Positions 1 through 9,989 of a DNA stretch of 64,000 bases are shown here, in pieces (within the stretch, counting starts at the first letter, position 1; every line of letters begins with the position of its first letter). Origin of the DNA: Halichondria panicea. Taxonomy: Eukaryota > Porifera > Demospongiae > Suberitida > Halichondriidae. Both the position numbers and the translations under genes were made by a program. The DNA lies in NCBI RefSeq assembly GCF_963675165.1, contig NC_087392.1, forward strand, positions 513,001 through 577,000. The letters run 5' to 3'. The notes beneath the pieces were generated by a model that ran no database searches, was not told the origin of the DNA, and worked only from the letters and a program-made list of their open reading frames with translations.

Positions 1-434
1 CAACCAGCAGTTGAAGGACTGTTGGCCTTATCAGTGAAGTAGGGGACATTCTTAACTATCCAATCATAGATCTCAGACAGGGTTAGTCGCTTCTCTGGCG
101 AAGACAGCACAGCTTGAGTGATTAGTTCAGCATAGGACATATTCCCCCAGGCGTTTCTCATCTTTGCAGGTTTGGGCTCCGACTTCGAGTGGTGAGGGAT
201 AGGGGACTCGCATTCTGGCGTCTCAGCTTTGATCTCCATACCAGTGCCTGGACGAGGTGACTCGTAGCCTAGCTGCTCGTTGTCAGAGTCCACTCCAGCG
301 GCAGCGCTTAACAACGCAGGGTCTCGTAGCGGCCAGGTACTTGACCTCGTTCTTGGGTCCAGATCCAGGTCCAATCCTCCAAGGTGGTGGTAGTCAGCGA
401 TATGGTGGTGGTAATCAGAGCCTGGATAGTCCAT
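1..434 (-). CDS. foxo: FoxO forkhead transcription factor, N-terminal part (cut by window edge)
   Basis: This is an open frame of 144 complete codons running off the window edge, with its start ATG at 434-432. FoxO proteins are DNA-binding transcription factors controlled by insulin/PI3K-AKT signalling. Residues about 93-145 are the first half of a forkhead domain of FoxO type (RNAWGNMSYAELITQAV, EKRLTLSEIYDWIVKNVPYF, ending at STAGW). Residues 28-36 read RTRSSTWPL, which matches the N-terminal AKT/14-3-3 site of FoxO proteins (RxRxxT-W-P), with Thr33 as the predicted phosphosite. The segment between is rich in Pro, Ser, Glu and His and looks disordered. No intron interrupts the part seen. 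It is divergent from the PARP gene, with 314 bp between the start codons. Identification as FoxO rather than another forkhead class rests on the AKT motif plus the forkhead helix sequence. The rest of the gene lies outside the window. Confidence 0.88.
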   Translation of the reverse strand, partial: MDYPGSDYHHHIADYHHLGGLDLDLDPRTRSSTWPLRDPALLSAAAGVDSDNEQLGYESPRPGTGMEIKAETPECESPIPHHSKSEPKPAKMRNAWGNMSYAELITQAVLSSPEKRLTLSEIYDWIVKNVPYFTDKANSPSTAG

Positions 435-748
435 TTTGGGTAGCCGATTCTTTGGATTTTTCTAGGCAAATATAAATAGTTGCACAATTTTCACTTGACA
501 AAGCTAAACAAGGAATTCTGGTTGTTGCACACGGCCTAATAGTATAGATGGTTGTTTCTTAGTGTAGAACAACAACGAATAATCCAGCTATATACTGTAT
601 AGTATTCTCTGTGTCTTGTCCTACTGTATACTGTACAAGACTTAATTCTGCACACAAAGCTATAAATTGATTGTTTAATAATCACGTCATCAGCTCAATA
701 ATTACAATCTTGATGGGACACCCCCTAAAAGCGCAAGCAAGTTAAAAT
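435..748. promoter_or_regulatory. Shared 5' spacer between FoxO and PARP genes
   Basis: This is the 314-bp interval between two divergent start codons and must hold both 5' UTRs and promoters. It is AT-rich. No convincing TATA box or known factor site stands out, and no further coding potential was seen. Confidence 0.5.
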
Positions 749-3700
749 ATGGCAACCAGAAGATCAGCAAGAACTAGAAAAAGAGGTATATACAGGCATT
801 AAAAATAGTTTCACATGAAGCTGTATCTAGGACTGTAATGTTAATAATAGTGTTTTTTCCCATGTTTATTTCCCCTTCTATCGATGATCTATCGAACGTA
901 GTTTTCTTGTTTAATATTAATGTTATTGTTGACAGGATGTGATTATGGATGGTCATTCCCTTATTTCACACATCAAAAGTAATCTACTGGGTTTTAAATT
1001 AAATAACCTTTTATCGGATTATCTATGACTTGTTCGTCTTATTATACATACTGCGTATTCATCCGCCCACTTTTTCCTGCTTCAAAGATCCTCCTCCAGA
1101 TGATGTTGAGGATGAAGGGTCAAAGGTTATCTGCTGGGAGTGGGAGGGTGACAAAGGACAGTGGACGTCATATGACCACCCACATGCAGCCGAGATCACC
1201 AAAGCTCTAACTGGAGGAGAGGATACTGTGACACTGCAAGTGGCCTCCACTGTCAAGCTGAACATTAGCCTGAGCTCCATGACACAAACGAACGTGGCAA
1301 CAGGATGGCAGAGAAATGTACGCTGTCACAGCAGTGGGTGTGGTCAGTGGGAGTGGCAAAACGAGCACGGAGTGTGGAATGCTTATTCTCCGAATTTGCA
1401 ACAACTGTTAGTGGCGTGTACCGAGTGTGGTGTGAGTGAGAGAGAGATAAAGTGCGGGGGACGCAGCTACAAGCTGGATCTGACGGCTAAGAAACAGATC
1501 AACGTGGAGACAAAGGTTGAGAGGAAGATTAGAGTCAATGGAGAGGTTGAAGGTGAGCAAGAGTGGGCGTTCATAGGAATGCACTGTATGCTTTATTCAA
1601 TTGTGCTCTAATTTATTGTACTGTTCCCGGAAGTTAAGGGTCCTAACATCATTACATATCTTGGCTGCCCTGGAAACTAGCCATCGGCTTATTCGCCCAT
1701 CAGAGAGAGAGGGGGAGTGGCCTGCACTGCCATCAGAGAGAGGGGGGGAGTGGGGTGGCCTACCATCAGAGAGAGGGGGAGAGTGGCCTGCACTGCCATC
1801 AGAGAGAGGGGGGGGAGTGGGGTGGCCTAGCTGCACATGATGTATTAGGTTGCCTAGGGATTGCCCAATAGATTAGTGCACTTGATAGCCACAAGATATC
1901 CACAACAAAGCCACTTAGTCTCACATGTATAAACTTGATGTTGGAAGGCCAAATTTCAATATATTGGGGGACTGTTACAGTACGTGCTAGATCCGACAAT
2001 TAAAAGGCTGCTTTGTGAACTTTATTTAGTGTTGATGTAGTACTAGGACTTTATGATGATGGACTTCCTTACTGGAGCCTTTATTGTGGTGTGTGACCAG
2101 GTTGGGCTTGGCAGACTTTCACAGGAGGCCTTATTTATCCGCTGGCATTTCCTGTTCTCTTCATTATTGAGTTTGCATAGGAGAAGTCTTTTGATGGTCT
2201 GTTCACTCTTGTCTCAGTGCCAAGGAGTATCACATGCGCAGTATTGTGTGTGTTTAGTAAGCACAGCTGGAAGTTTAAACAACAGGCATTCCCTAACTTA
2301 CAACGTGTGCAAAGCAAAATTAACTTACCGTTACCTGGGTATGTGAAATGTATTTCCTCCAATACCCCATCTTGTTTTCTTCATACAGAGCCTTCTGCTA
2401 TTAAGAAGAAGTCCAATATAGAGACTGAGGAAGCTGCTGTAAAACCCACGCCCAAAGCTAGGAAAGCATCATCTAGTAAATCTTCAGCTAGCAAGTCATC
2501 TGGTGCAAAATCATCCGGTAAAGCAAAAGAAGAGGACTCTAATGGTAAGTTTCTCCCTTTCTTCCCCACTCCCCCTCGTGTGCTAGTTACAATAGTGCCG
2601 CTTCATTATGTGTATTTGTTGTAAATTATCTCTCTTGAGATCTTGCAAAGTTTACACAAAGCAGTTGGTGTGTGGTAATCAGTGTGTACAGTACAATATG
2701 TTGATATTAAATGCAGTGAACATTCCTGCTTTGTAAGGTGTGTGTGTGCCTTTATCAGACGATCTATTGCAGTCCATTGTCCCACGTACCGGGCAATCAG
2801 TAATTGCTATAGGTTCACCCACAAATTACAGGTCGTGTTATCGTGGCAACTAAAGGGGAAGTCCCTGTGGACTACGCCTGTACGACAAAGGTTGGAAAGG
2901 TTAGTATATTCTACGTAATATCTAGTGAACCTAGTAATGACCTAGTAATCTTCTGTATACTAGGCCAGTGTGTACAGTGAGGGAGGAGTGCATTGGGACG
3001 CCATGCTCAACCAGACCAACCTCAAAAACAATAACAACAAGTTTTACATAATGCAGTTGCTGCAAGAGAGCGGGACACGTGGTGCTCAGTACAGTGTGTG
3101 GTTCAGGTGGGGCCGAGGTAAGTACACATACTGTATGCAATGATAATATGTCTCCCATTTAATATTGCCTGTACACACACATAGTGGGTAAAACTGGCCA
3201 GAACAGTTTGCAACCTTGTGGAGGCGATTTGGAGCAAGCTAAAGACTTGTTCCGTAAAAAGTGAGTCTTCATGATCAATGGTAGCCTTGTATGACGGAAG
3301 TTTAATGTGCAGAGTTTTCTGTTTAGTGAAGCCAGTCACTGTAAAGTGGTTTGGGGTATTATTTTGTTTCTCATGGCCCCAGGCTGTGTCAGACTGGAAG
3401 CCTTGTAGGCTGGAACACAGGATATTAGCTTAATTGATAGCTATGCTGGTCACTGTTGTATGGTGCATATAATGCTTTCAAGATTAGCCATAAATGGCAG
3501 TGCAGGTCAATTCTTTCTAACCTCATATCCTCCAATTACTGTGTCGTGCAGTTAATCTCTATTGACTCCACTATTTTCAGGTTTGCGGACAAGACCAATA
3601 ACAGTTGGGAGGACAGAGATAGCTTCGTGAAAGTGACTGGAAAGTATGACCTCTTGAAGATTGACTACGAGGCAAAGGTAAGGCAATTGTGAGGGTGGAA

Positions 3701-4619
3701 GCATTTGATTGGTCGGCAGAATCCTGTGATTGACGTGTATATAGGAAGGATGTATTAGTATGACAAGATCCTTAGCAAGCAGCATATTTTACTTTTCCTG
3801 TTACCTGTTTAATAGTCGGTTTGTTTACATACATATGCAGTTGTTCTCAGAATGAATCCTTACAAGGATAGTTGCATATGTGGGTAGAGAGATAGGAAGG
3901 AAGTGAGTAGGGAAACGACCCTTCAATCACATAGCTCATATATCCCCTTGGTTTGTTATTGTTATTATTAACCTGAGCAGCTGCCCACAAAGGAAATGAT
4001 TGCATGAGCTGAGTAGGAAGGTGAAAGCATTGGCTAGGAAGAAGCCGTACCGAGCTAGCACTAATGTAGTTAGTTCACGCTATTTTTAGCAGTGCTTGTA
4101 ATTCTTTGTTCACACACAGGATGAGGTTGATGGTGGGGAAGAGGTGGACGGAGTGTCAGGAGAAGGTAGCAGTGAGGACTTGAAGCCAGTAGAGTCAAAG
4201 CTAGACCCTAAAGTGCAGGTAAGAGTTATTTTTATTTTTTGGTCGCAAAAATATTTTGTAAACTGAGTAAATTTAGCGATAATAAGGATTCTACTTCTAG
4301 TCTTGGACACTAATAAAACTATTATGTAACTTAGCAGGTGCTTATTATTTCTAACGAGACACGTTTTGCTCACTGACAACTTTCCCACTGCCCACAAATA
4401 CTGCACCTGACTTTATCAGCAATTACTGCTAATTAGTCTATTATCAGATCCAGCCAGCCACAACTCCCCCACACACACACACCCAGCTATTACAGTATAG
4501 ACCCCAGGCCACCATACAGGCTTCATACAAGTTTGTATAATTATGTACAATACTTGCATCAAAACTAGATATTGGTCGACTAAGCCCCCCCTCCACACAC
4601 ACACACTCCACACACTCCA

Positions 4620-4705
<86 letters not shown>

Positions 4706-7069
4706 CTCTGGTCCAGCTGATCTGCAACGTGAAGGCAATGGAGGATATAGTGGTGGAGATGAAGTACGATGCAGAGAAGGCCCCTCTCGGCAAACTAACA
4801 ACCAATCAGATCCGTTTAGGTTACGCTGCTCTCAAGAAGATCGAGGACTGCATCAATAAGAGTGACTTTGGGGACCGCCTCTACAAGGCTTGCGACGAGT
4901 TCTACACTAGGATTCCTCACTGCTTTGGGTGAGCTTTCAGACAGCTAAGCAATTTTTTGTGTCTATAATTAAGACATGCAGTGCATAAAGATATGTTTTT
5001 GGCAACAGCAAAATTTGACTGCTGCTTGCTTTACAGTGGCACCTTAGGAGATTGTTTCTTTAAATGTATTGTATCCATGTGTTTTAATTTATGAGATGAT
5101 ATGGATACAGCAATTCAGTTGTGTACTAGTGTGTGTGTGTGTCTGTGTGTTGTGCAGAATGCAGCGACCTCCTGTTATCAAGACAAAGGAGATGGTCAAG
5201 GAGAAGATAGCTCTACTGGAGGTGAGGTGTGCGGGATACCAACAGCAGCTGTATTATACAGGTGTTGGCATTTGCTGAATTAGAATCCCTATAGTCTGTT
5301 ATTCTTGCGTGTTGATCCTTTACCAGAATCCCAACTGCTGCCATTTATCATATTCTTGTATGTTGATCCTTTACCAGGATTTCCATAAAATGACACGGTC
5401 ATCTTTACTCATCCTTTCAGGCTCTGGGAGACATCCAGATTGCCATGAAAGTGTTGAGTAGTGGAGATGCCTCTAAGGAACATCCTGTCGACCGCCATTA
5501 CAGTGAGCTCAAGTGCCAGCTGGCACCAGTCGACACAGAAGACTCGGTTTTTGCTCTTGTGGAAAAGTACATGCGACAGACACACGCTGGGACGCATAAC
5601 CAGTATACTATGCAGCTGCTTGATCTGTTCTCCGTGGAGAGGGAAGGAGAAGCAGAGCAGTTCACAGACAAGGGAAATAGGTGAGGGGTGTGTGTGTGGG
5701 CCCCACTCCCCCACTCTCAGTGAGTGTCGTGGGTGTGTGTGTGTGGGTACCACACCCACGATAAAAATGCCTGTATTGTATCAGGAGTGCGTTGAATGAA
5801 TTGTGTGTATGATAGCTAGTAGCTCTGTGAGAGAGTGTACACTATAATGTGTGTTAGTGATGACACTGTCCACGCAGGAAGCTGCTGTGGCATGGCTCCA
5901 GAATCACTAACTGGGTGGGTATTCTGAGTCAAGGGCTGAGGATAGCTCCTCCAGAGGCACCTGTGACTGGCTACATGGTGAGCACTGCATGGTTGCCATG
6001 AGCAAACACTCACTGTATTCAATTGATACCTTGCAAAGTAAAGGACTGAGGATTTCGATACTTCTTGACTGTCCATAACAGTTGGAGGATCCATTTTCAA
6101 GTGTAAAATATGTATTATGTTGTTCTTTGATAGGTCTGTCCTTATACATTGTGAGATCAAAGATCTATAGGAGGGTCAAAATTTAAAAGGCATAATTATA
6201 AGCCTTTTACATTTTTCTGAAATTGAGGTGTTTCTTTAGCTGTTCATTACTTGAGTTACGAGCATCCAATTTCTTATCTAAAAAAGATACTTTCTGTAGC
6301 TCTTTGATAGGCTTATTGTGGAGTATTTTTTTTGAGAGTTGATTTCACAGTAGCATATACCTACTCGTGTGTCATGATTTGACAGCGTGCTTGAGTGTAT
6401 TTCTTGTATGTGCAGTTTGGCAAAGGCCTCTACTTTGCTGACATGTCCTCGAAGAGTGCCAACTACTGCTTTGCCTCCAAGGCCAAGAACGAAGGGTTCA
6501 TACTTCTTTGTGATGTAAGCTTGTTGGAGAGTGTTGGTTAATTATTTATTGAGAAAGTTTATAGCTGTATGGTTGTTTAGGGACTATGAATTTACGAGTG
6601 CCTATGGAAAGTTAAGAGTTGTTATGAATTAACTGGTTAGGGGGTCAATGTTAATTATGCTCTTTATTATTTGTAGGTGTCTCTAGGCAACACTCACGAC
6701 CTCCTTGCCGCAGAGTACAATGCTGATGAGCTAGTGAAAGGGAGGAGAGCACACAGTGTGATGGGCCTAGGCAGAATCGCCCCCAATCCCTCCATGGACC
6801 ACACCCTGTGAGCCACTGAGCATACTCAGACATGCTACCAACTACTCCCTTTGCTGCAGGTCCGACGGTTGTGTGGTGCCCCTCGGGACTAGTGTTGACA
6901 CTGGAGTGAGCAATCCTCGAGGCTATACACTCAACTACAATGGTAGCCGGTCTCAACATGTGTGTGTGTGTGTGTTTTATCTCTCTTCTCTGCTCCAGAA
7001 TACATAGTGTACGATGTCAAGCAAGTCAAGATGAGATATCTGGCAAAAGTAAAGTTTAACTTCAAGTGA
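749..7069 (+). CDS. parp2: PARP2-like poly(ADP-ribose) polymerase with two N-terminal WWE domains
   Basis: Sixteen exons give 727 aa: 749-785, 1088-1552, 2389-2544, 2832-2899, 2964-3117, 3185-3260, 3581-3677, 4120-4218, 4705-4928, 5158-5221, 5421-5680, 5878-5977, 6416-6514, 6677-6807, 6860-6942, 6999-7069; all phases agree. A basic N-terminus ([10 protein letters not shown]) is followed by two WWE modules (about aa 26-92, [10 protein letters not shown]; about 92-165, [10 protein letters not shown]), a Lys/Ser linker, a WGR domain (about 235-350, MLNQTNL, VWFRWGRVGK), the helical regulatory domain (about 385-510) and the ART catalytic domain (about 515-727). The catalytic triad is visible: His in LLWHGSR, Tyr in [12 protein letters not shown], Glu in NYNEYIVYD. 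It should make poly(ADP-ribose) at DNA breaks in the nucleus. From the WGR on it closely resembles animal PARP2 (583 aa in human). The WWE pair, which in other proteins binds ADP-ribose polymers, is the unusual part. Confidence 0.93.
1695..1830. repeat. Minisatellite in PARP intron 2
   Basis: There are about four copies of a ~30-60 bp unit beginning CCATCAGAGAGAGGGG and alternating between GTGGCCTGCACTG and GTGGGGTGGCCTA endings, so the higher-order unit is about 60 bp. It lies wholly inside the intron between PARP exons 2 and 3. Confidence 0.8.
4594..4704. repeat. Long CA dinucleotide tract abutting a PARP splice acceptor
   Basis: A near-perfect (CA)n run of about 40 units plus flanking ACACTCC variants ends directly in the AG acceptor of the PARP exon that starts at 4705. 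It replaces the usual pyrimidine tract. Confidence 0.9.
5296..5388. repeat. Two-copy direct repeat in PARP intron 10
   Basis: The phrase TGTTGATCCTTTACCAG occurs twice, about 51 bp apart, each time preceded by ATTCTTG. It looks like a local tandem duplication just upstream of the exon at 5421. Confidence 0.7.
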
Positions 7070-7735
7070 CACTAGTAACTGTCTTTAGGAGTAAGCATCA
7101 TTGGTGATTTTGTGTTGAGTTTTAATTATTGAAGTTGTGTTTCTTGACGCTTCTCGTGTTCTGTTCCTCCATTGATGTTTTTTATTTTCGCGAAGTGTTG
7201 AAATGTAGACATGGGGGAGAGGGTGGGGTGGAAAGGTCTTCAATAATTATTATTATAATTACAAGGGACCGATGAATGCCTATTGCTGCACATGTACATG
7301 CATGTATACACCTGTCATTTTCACCTCATGTGTTCCTGAGGGTTACATGTGATTAGGTAATGACATTCTTTGAGTCTCTGGGTCAGTGGTATTCATACAG
7401 ATATATCAATTAAAAGGATAATGGAGTGACCTTCAGACCTTTCAAGAATGCAATGGTTCTAATTGGGTCTAATTAGGATATTTCCATGCACATGATATAC
7501 TTCAAAGGCTAGACACCACCCCACCTGATTCATCTCATATTGCGAATGACCTTACAAAAATTATTTTGATTCAACAGTAGATTGTATTGTATATAATGAT
7601 GGTGTACATAGGTGGCTATAATTGGATGCATGACAAAATTATTGACACAATAATATTATTGTTTGCTATGTGGTGACATGATGCAGCAACCAACTATGAA
7701 CTGAGTGGCAGTTGAAGTGACTTTTGTTTAATTAC
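7070..7735. other. Convergent intergenic spacer, no gene seen
   Basis: This 666-bp AT-rich interval lies between the stop codons of PARP (+) and the GTPase-like gene (-). It should contain both 3' UTRs. No reading frame with coding character, structured RNA or repeat was recognised. Confidence 0.5.
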
Positions 7736-8670
7736 TCAATGTTCAGATACAGGGTATGGTTTAGGGTAGCATTTCTCTGTCAGTTTTCGCAGTAGCTGAT
7801 TGACAGCCATATACACACTTCCCTCTCCACTAGCTGGTCGAACAGTGCACCTACAATAAAGGTGATGGCACAATCAACATTATTCATACTCAGGGGAGAT
7901 AATGGGTGCAAATTGACACTGTTCCAGGACATAAGATTCTGCTGTAGCTATTTTTATACACACAGAGGATATTCATAGCTAGCAGGTGACACCATGGGAC
8001 CTCACCACCCATCCTGTCCAGTCCCGTGCCAATATTCCCCTACTGTCTCTGGGATGTCACTGAAATGGTTGATTAACATCAGGACAGGGACACCCCCTTC
8101 CCCCAGGTCGTCTTGTACCTTCTGTTACCACAGTAACATTGTAGCACGAAGGTCTTCGTCCAAGCTCTTCACCACCACTGCAAACCACAATGGTCGATTT
8201 AATATGCTAACCAAATTCACAATCGACCCTTACCTATAACAGCATTACAGTTTTGGTACTGCTCTCTTTTTATCAAGTTGTGGGGGGTGGTTGCTAGCTC
8301 ACAGAAGACCACACACACTGCACCGTGAGGGGAGACGGTGACTGTGTGAGGAGTTAACTCCGTCAGTGGTAGATCATCAGCAGGTGGGGTATCGGCAAAC
8401 TGGTTGATTAAATAGCGACAAATAACTGTACTCTTTCCACATTCTCTCTCTCCTGTGAGAAGGTACAAAATTAGTACATACATGAACAAGTTGCAACTAC
8501 AGTAGATTCTCACCAATTACGAGGATTTTGAAGGAAGTGGGCGTATCTAGTTGTTGACGCTCTACACAGGGATTATGAGATACCTTGTTGAGATCACCAA
8601 CCATCTGGTCTACTAGCTTACCATGGTAGTTTCCATGACTCCCACCCATTCTATTGTCTACCAAATTCAT
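7736..8670 (-). CDS. Small GTPase-like P-loop protein interrupted by an in-frame TAA
   Basis: Four exons on the minus strand, 8670-8514, 8452-8234, 8177-8006 and 7850-7736, join in matching phases to 221 codons including the stop. The protein has a Walker A motif (KILVIGERECGKST, about aa 48-61), a strand-like NCNAVIVVVKSLDEDLRATM segment and a following VPVLMLINHF strand. It resembles a degenerate Ras-like fold in which the NKxD motif has become INHFSD. The single defect is a TAA at 8127-8125 (codon 143), right after LLW; the frame continues normally on both sides and into the last exon (ending YPKPYPVSEH). It may therefore be a recent null allele, a young pseudogene, an assembly error or a truncated protein. 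The family was not recognised with confidence. It is head-to-head with the next gene, with 134 bp between starts. Confidence 0.6.
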
Positions 8671-8804
8671 GAAAGCCTTCAAAGGTGTGAATCTTCTGAT
8701 CTAATTTAATGTTATTCATTACTGTTCAAAGGGGGCGTACGAATCACTACAAGTGCAGCCTGCAAAGCTCTATTTTTATTTGCAACATTTACAGCTTACA
8801 AACA
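8671..8804. promoter_or_regulatory. 134-bp bidirectional promoter region
   Basis: This interval separates the ATG of the GTPase-like gene (-) from the ATG of the 212-aa gene (+). It is too short for two independent promoters, so shared regulation is inferred. No specific site was identified. Confidence 0.55.
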
Positions 8805-9611
8805 ATGACTGCTGTAGCCATGGAATTCAGCACAGGTGAGTGTATTGCATGCATGCATATAGGCTTATCATAGTTTGTTGCTAATGGCACATCTAGTTTG
8901 TAGTTTAGATAAAGATCTAGCTTGCTTGTGTGAACAAGCTACATGCATATGGGATACCTCAATGTCATTAGCTGCAAGCATTACTACATTTCCTCCCTTA
9001 CAGTGGAAAAATTTATGGTTGACCAGCAAGTGAGGAGACATAGCTACCCAATGAGACCACCTGGCGAGTTACCAGAAAGCGACCATCCAAAAGCTATCAG
9101 ATCAGCTTCTCTCGAACCATCACCGACCATCGGTATTCGCTTGGGCTCCAAAGTGGCCAAACAAGCAGCCAAGTCTTTTTGGAACATGGACATGCTGCAT
9201 GAGAGCTTGCAGAAGATAGCACAGTTTGCAGCCATTGAGTCTTCCAGCCTAGGCAGTAGTATCCAGTCAGTGGATGAGGAACAAGAAGACCCATTGGTTT
9301 CCTCCACTGAAGAATGCATGTGTTTCTCCCCCATTGCCCCCCACCTCATGTACCTCCCCTTCTCTCTAACTTCTCGCTCAGCACCCTCCACTCCCACACA
9401 GTCGCCACTCCTTGCTCTAAAGAGGCCTAAAAGTGCATGTACAGAAAGAAAAATGGAGAGAAAAGATTCCACGATTCCGAGAAAGATAACCCCAGCTTCC
9501 CTCACCCCTAGAACTGCAGCAAAAGTTCGATTCCACTTGTCTGGGTCTCAGTTATCACTTCAAGGAGAACAGGAACACAATCCTTATGACGATGGGTTTT
9601 ATGAGCCTTAA
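8805..9611 (+). CDS. Uncharacterised 212-aa protein
   Basis: Two exons, 8805-8835 and 9004-9611, encode 212 aa. The small first exon (MTAVAMEFST) ends in a GTGAGT donor, and the acceptor CCCTTACAG joins in phase 1. The protein is hydrophilic, rich in Ser, Pro and Glu, with no signal peptide or membrane segment. It contains short basic stretches (RRHSYPMRPPGE, KRPKSACTERKMERK) and ends NPYDDGFYEP. Several SP/TP and RxxS sites suggest a phosphorylated, largely disordered regulatory protein. I do not recognise the family. A central stretch (about aa 60-90, KQAAKSFWNMDMLHESL) may be a helix. A longer frame starting upstream in the intron is possible but would ignore a good splice pair. Confidence 0.7.
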
Positions 9612-9989
9612 AACGATTTTGTATTGTGTTGATTGCTATCATTTCATCCTACCCTCATAATCTGTGTATTCTTTCTACATACTGTCTTTAATTAACTCTT
9701 GATTCTGAAAGCTATATGTGGGGTCACATGTACAATGTAGTAGGTACGTATGCAATTAAAACAAAATTCATGAAGTGTAACGTGATGCTAACTACATAAA
9801 TCACACAAAGTTCTATGAAGACCACCTTGAAAACAAGCATGAGAATGAAATAAGCATTCCATATAAAATATAAATCTGATTCATGGAGCTATGAATGTTC
9901 TACACAATTCAGAGTTCAATCCTTGTTTGTTCTCCTCTGGTAGTTTTACCCCACACACACACGCTCTCAGGGCCACGGAGACATCAGGG
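9612..9989. other. Convergent intergenic spacer
   Basis: This 378-bp AT-rich interval lies between two stop codons and contains 3' UTRs only. An ATTAAA at about 9755 could be the plus-strand polyadenylation signal. Nothing else was seen. Confidence 0.45.

Noticed and set aside
4416-4805. Minus-strand frames made of Cys-Val repeats
   Set aside because: They are translations of the CA dinucleotide tract and have no coding character outside it.
8125-8127. Recoded stop (selenocysteine) in the GTPase-like gene
   Set aside because: The codon is TAA, whereas selenocysteine uses TGA; no recoding element could be argued.
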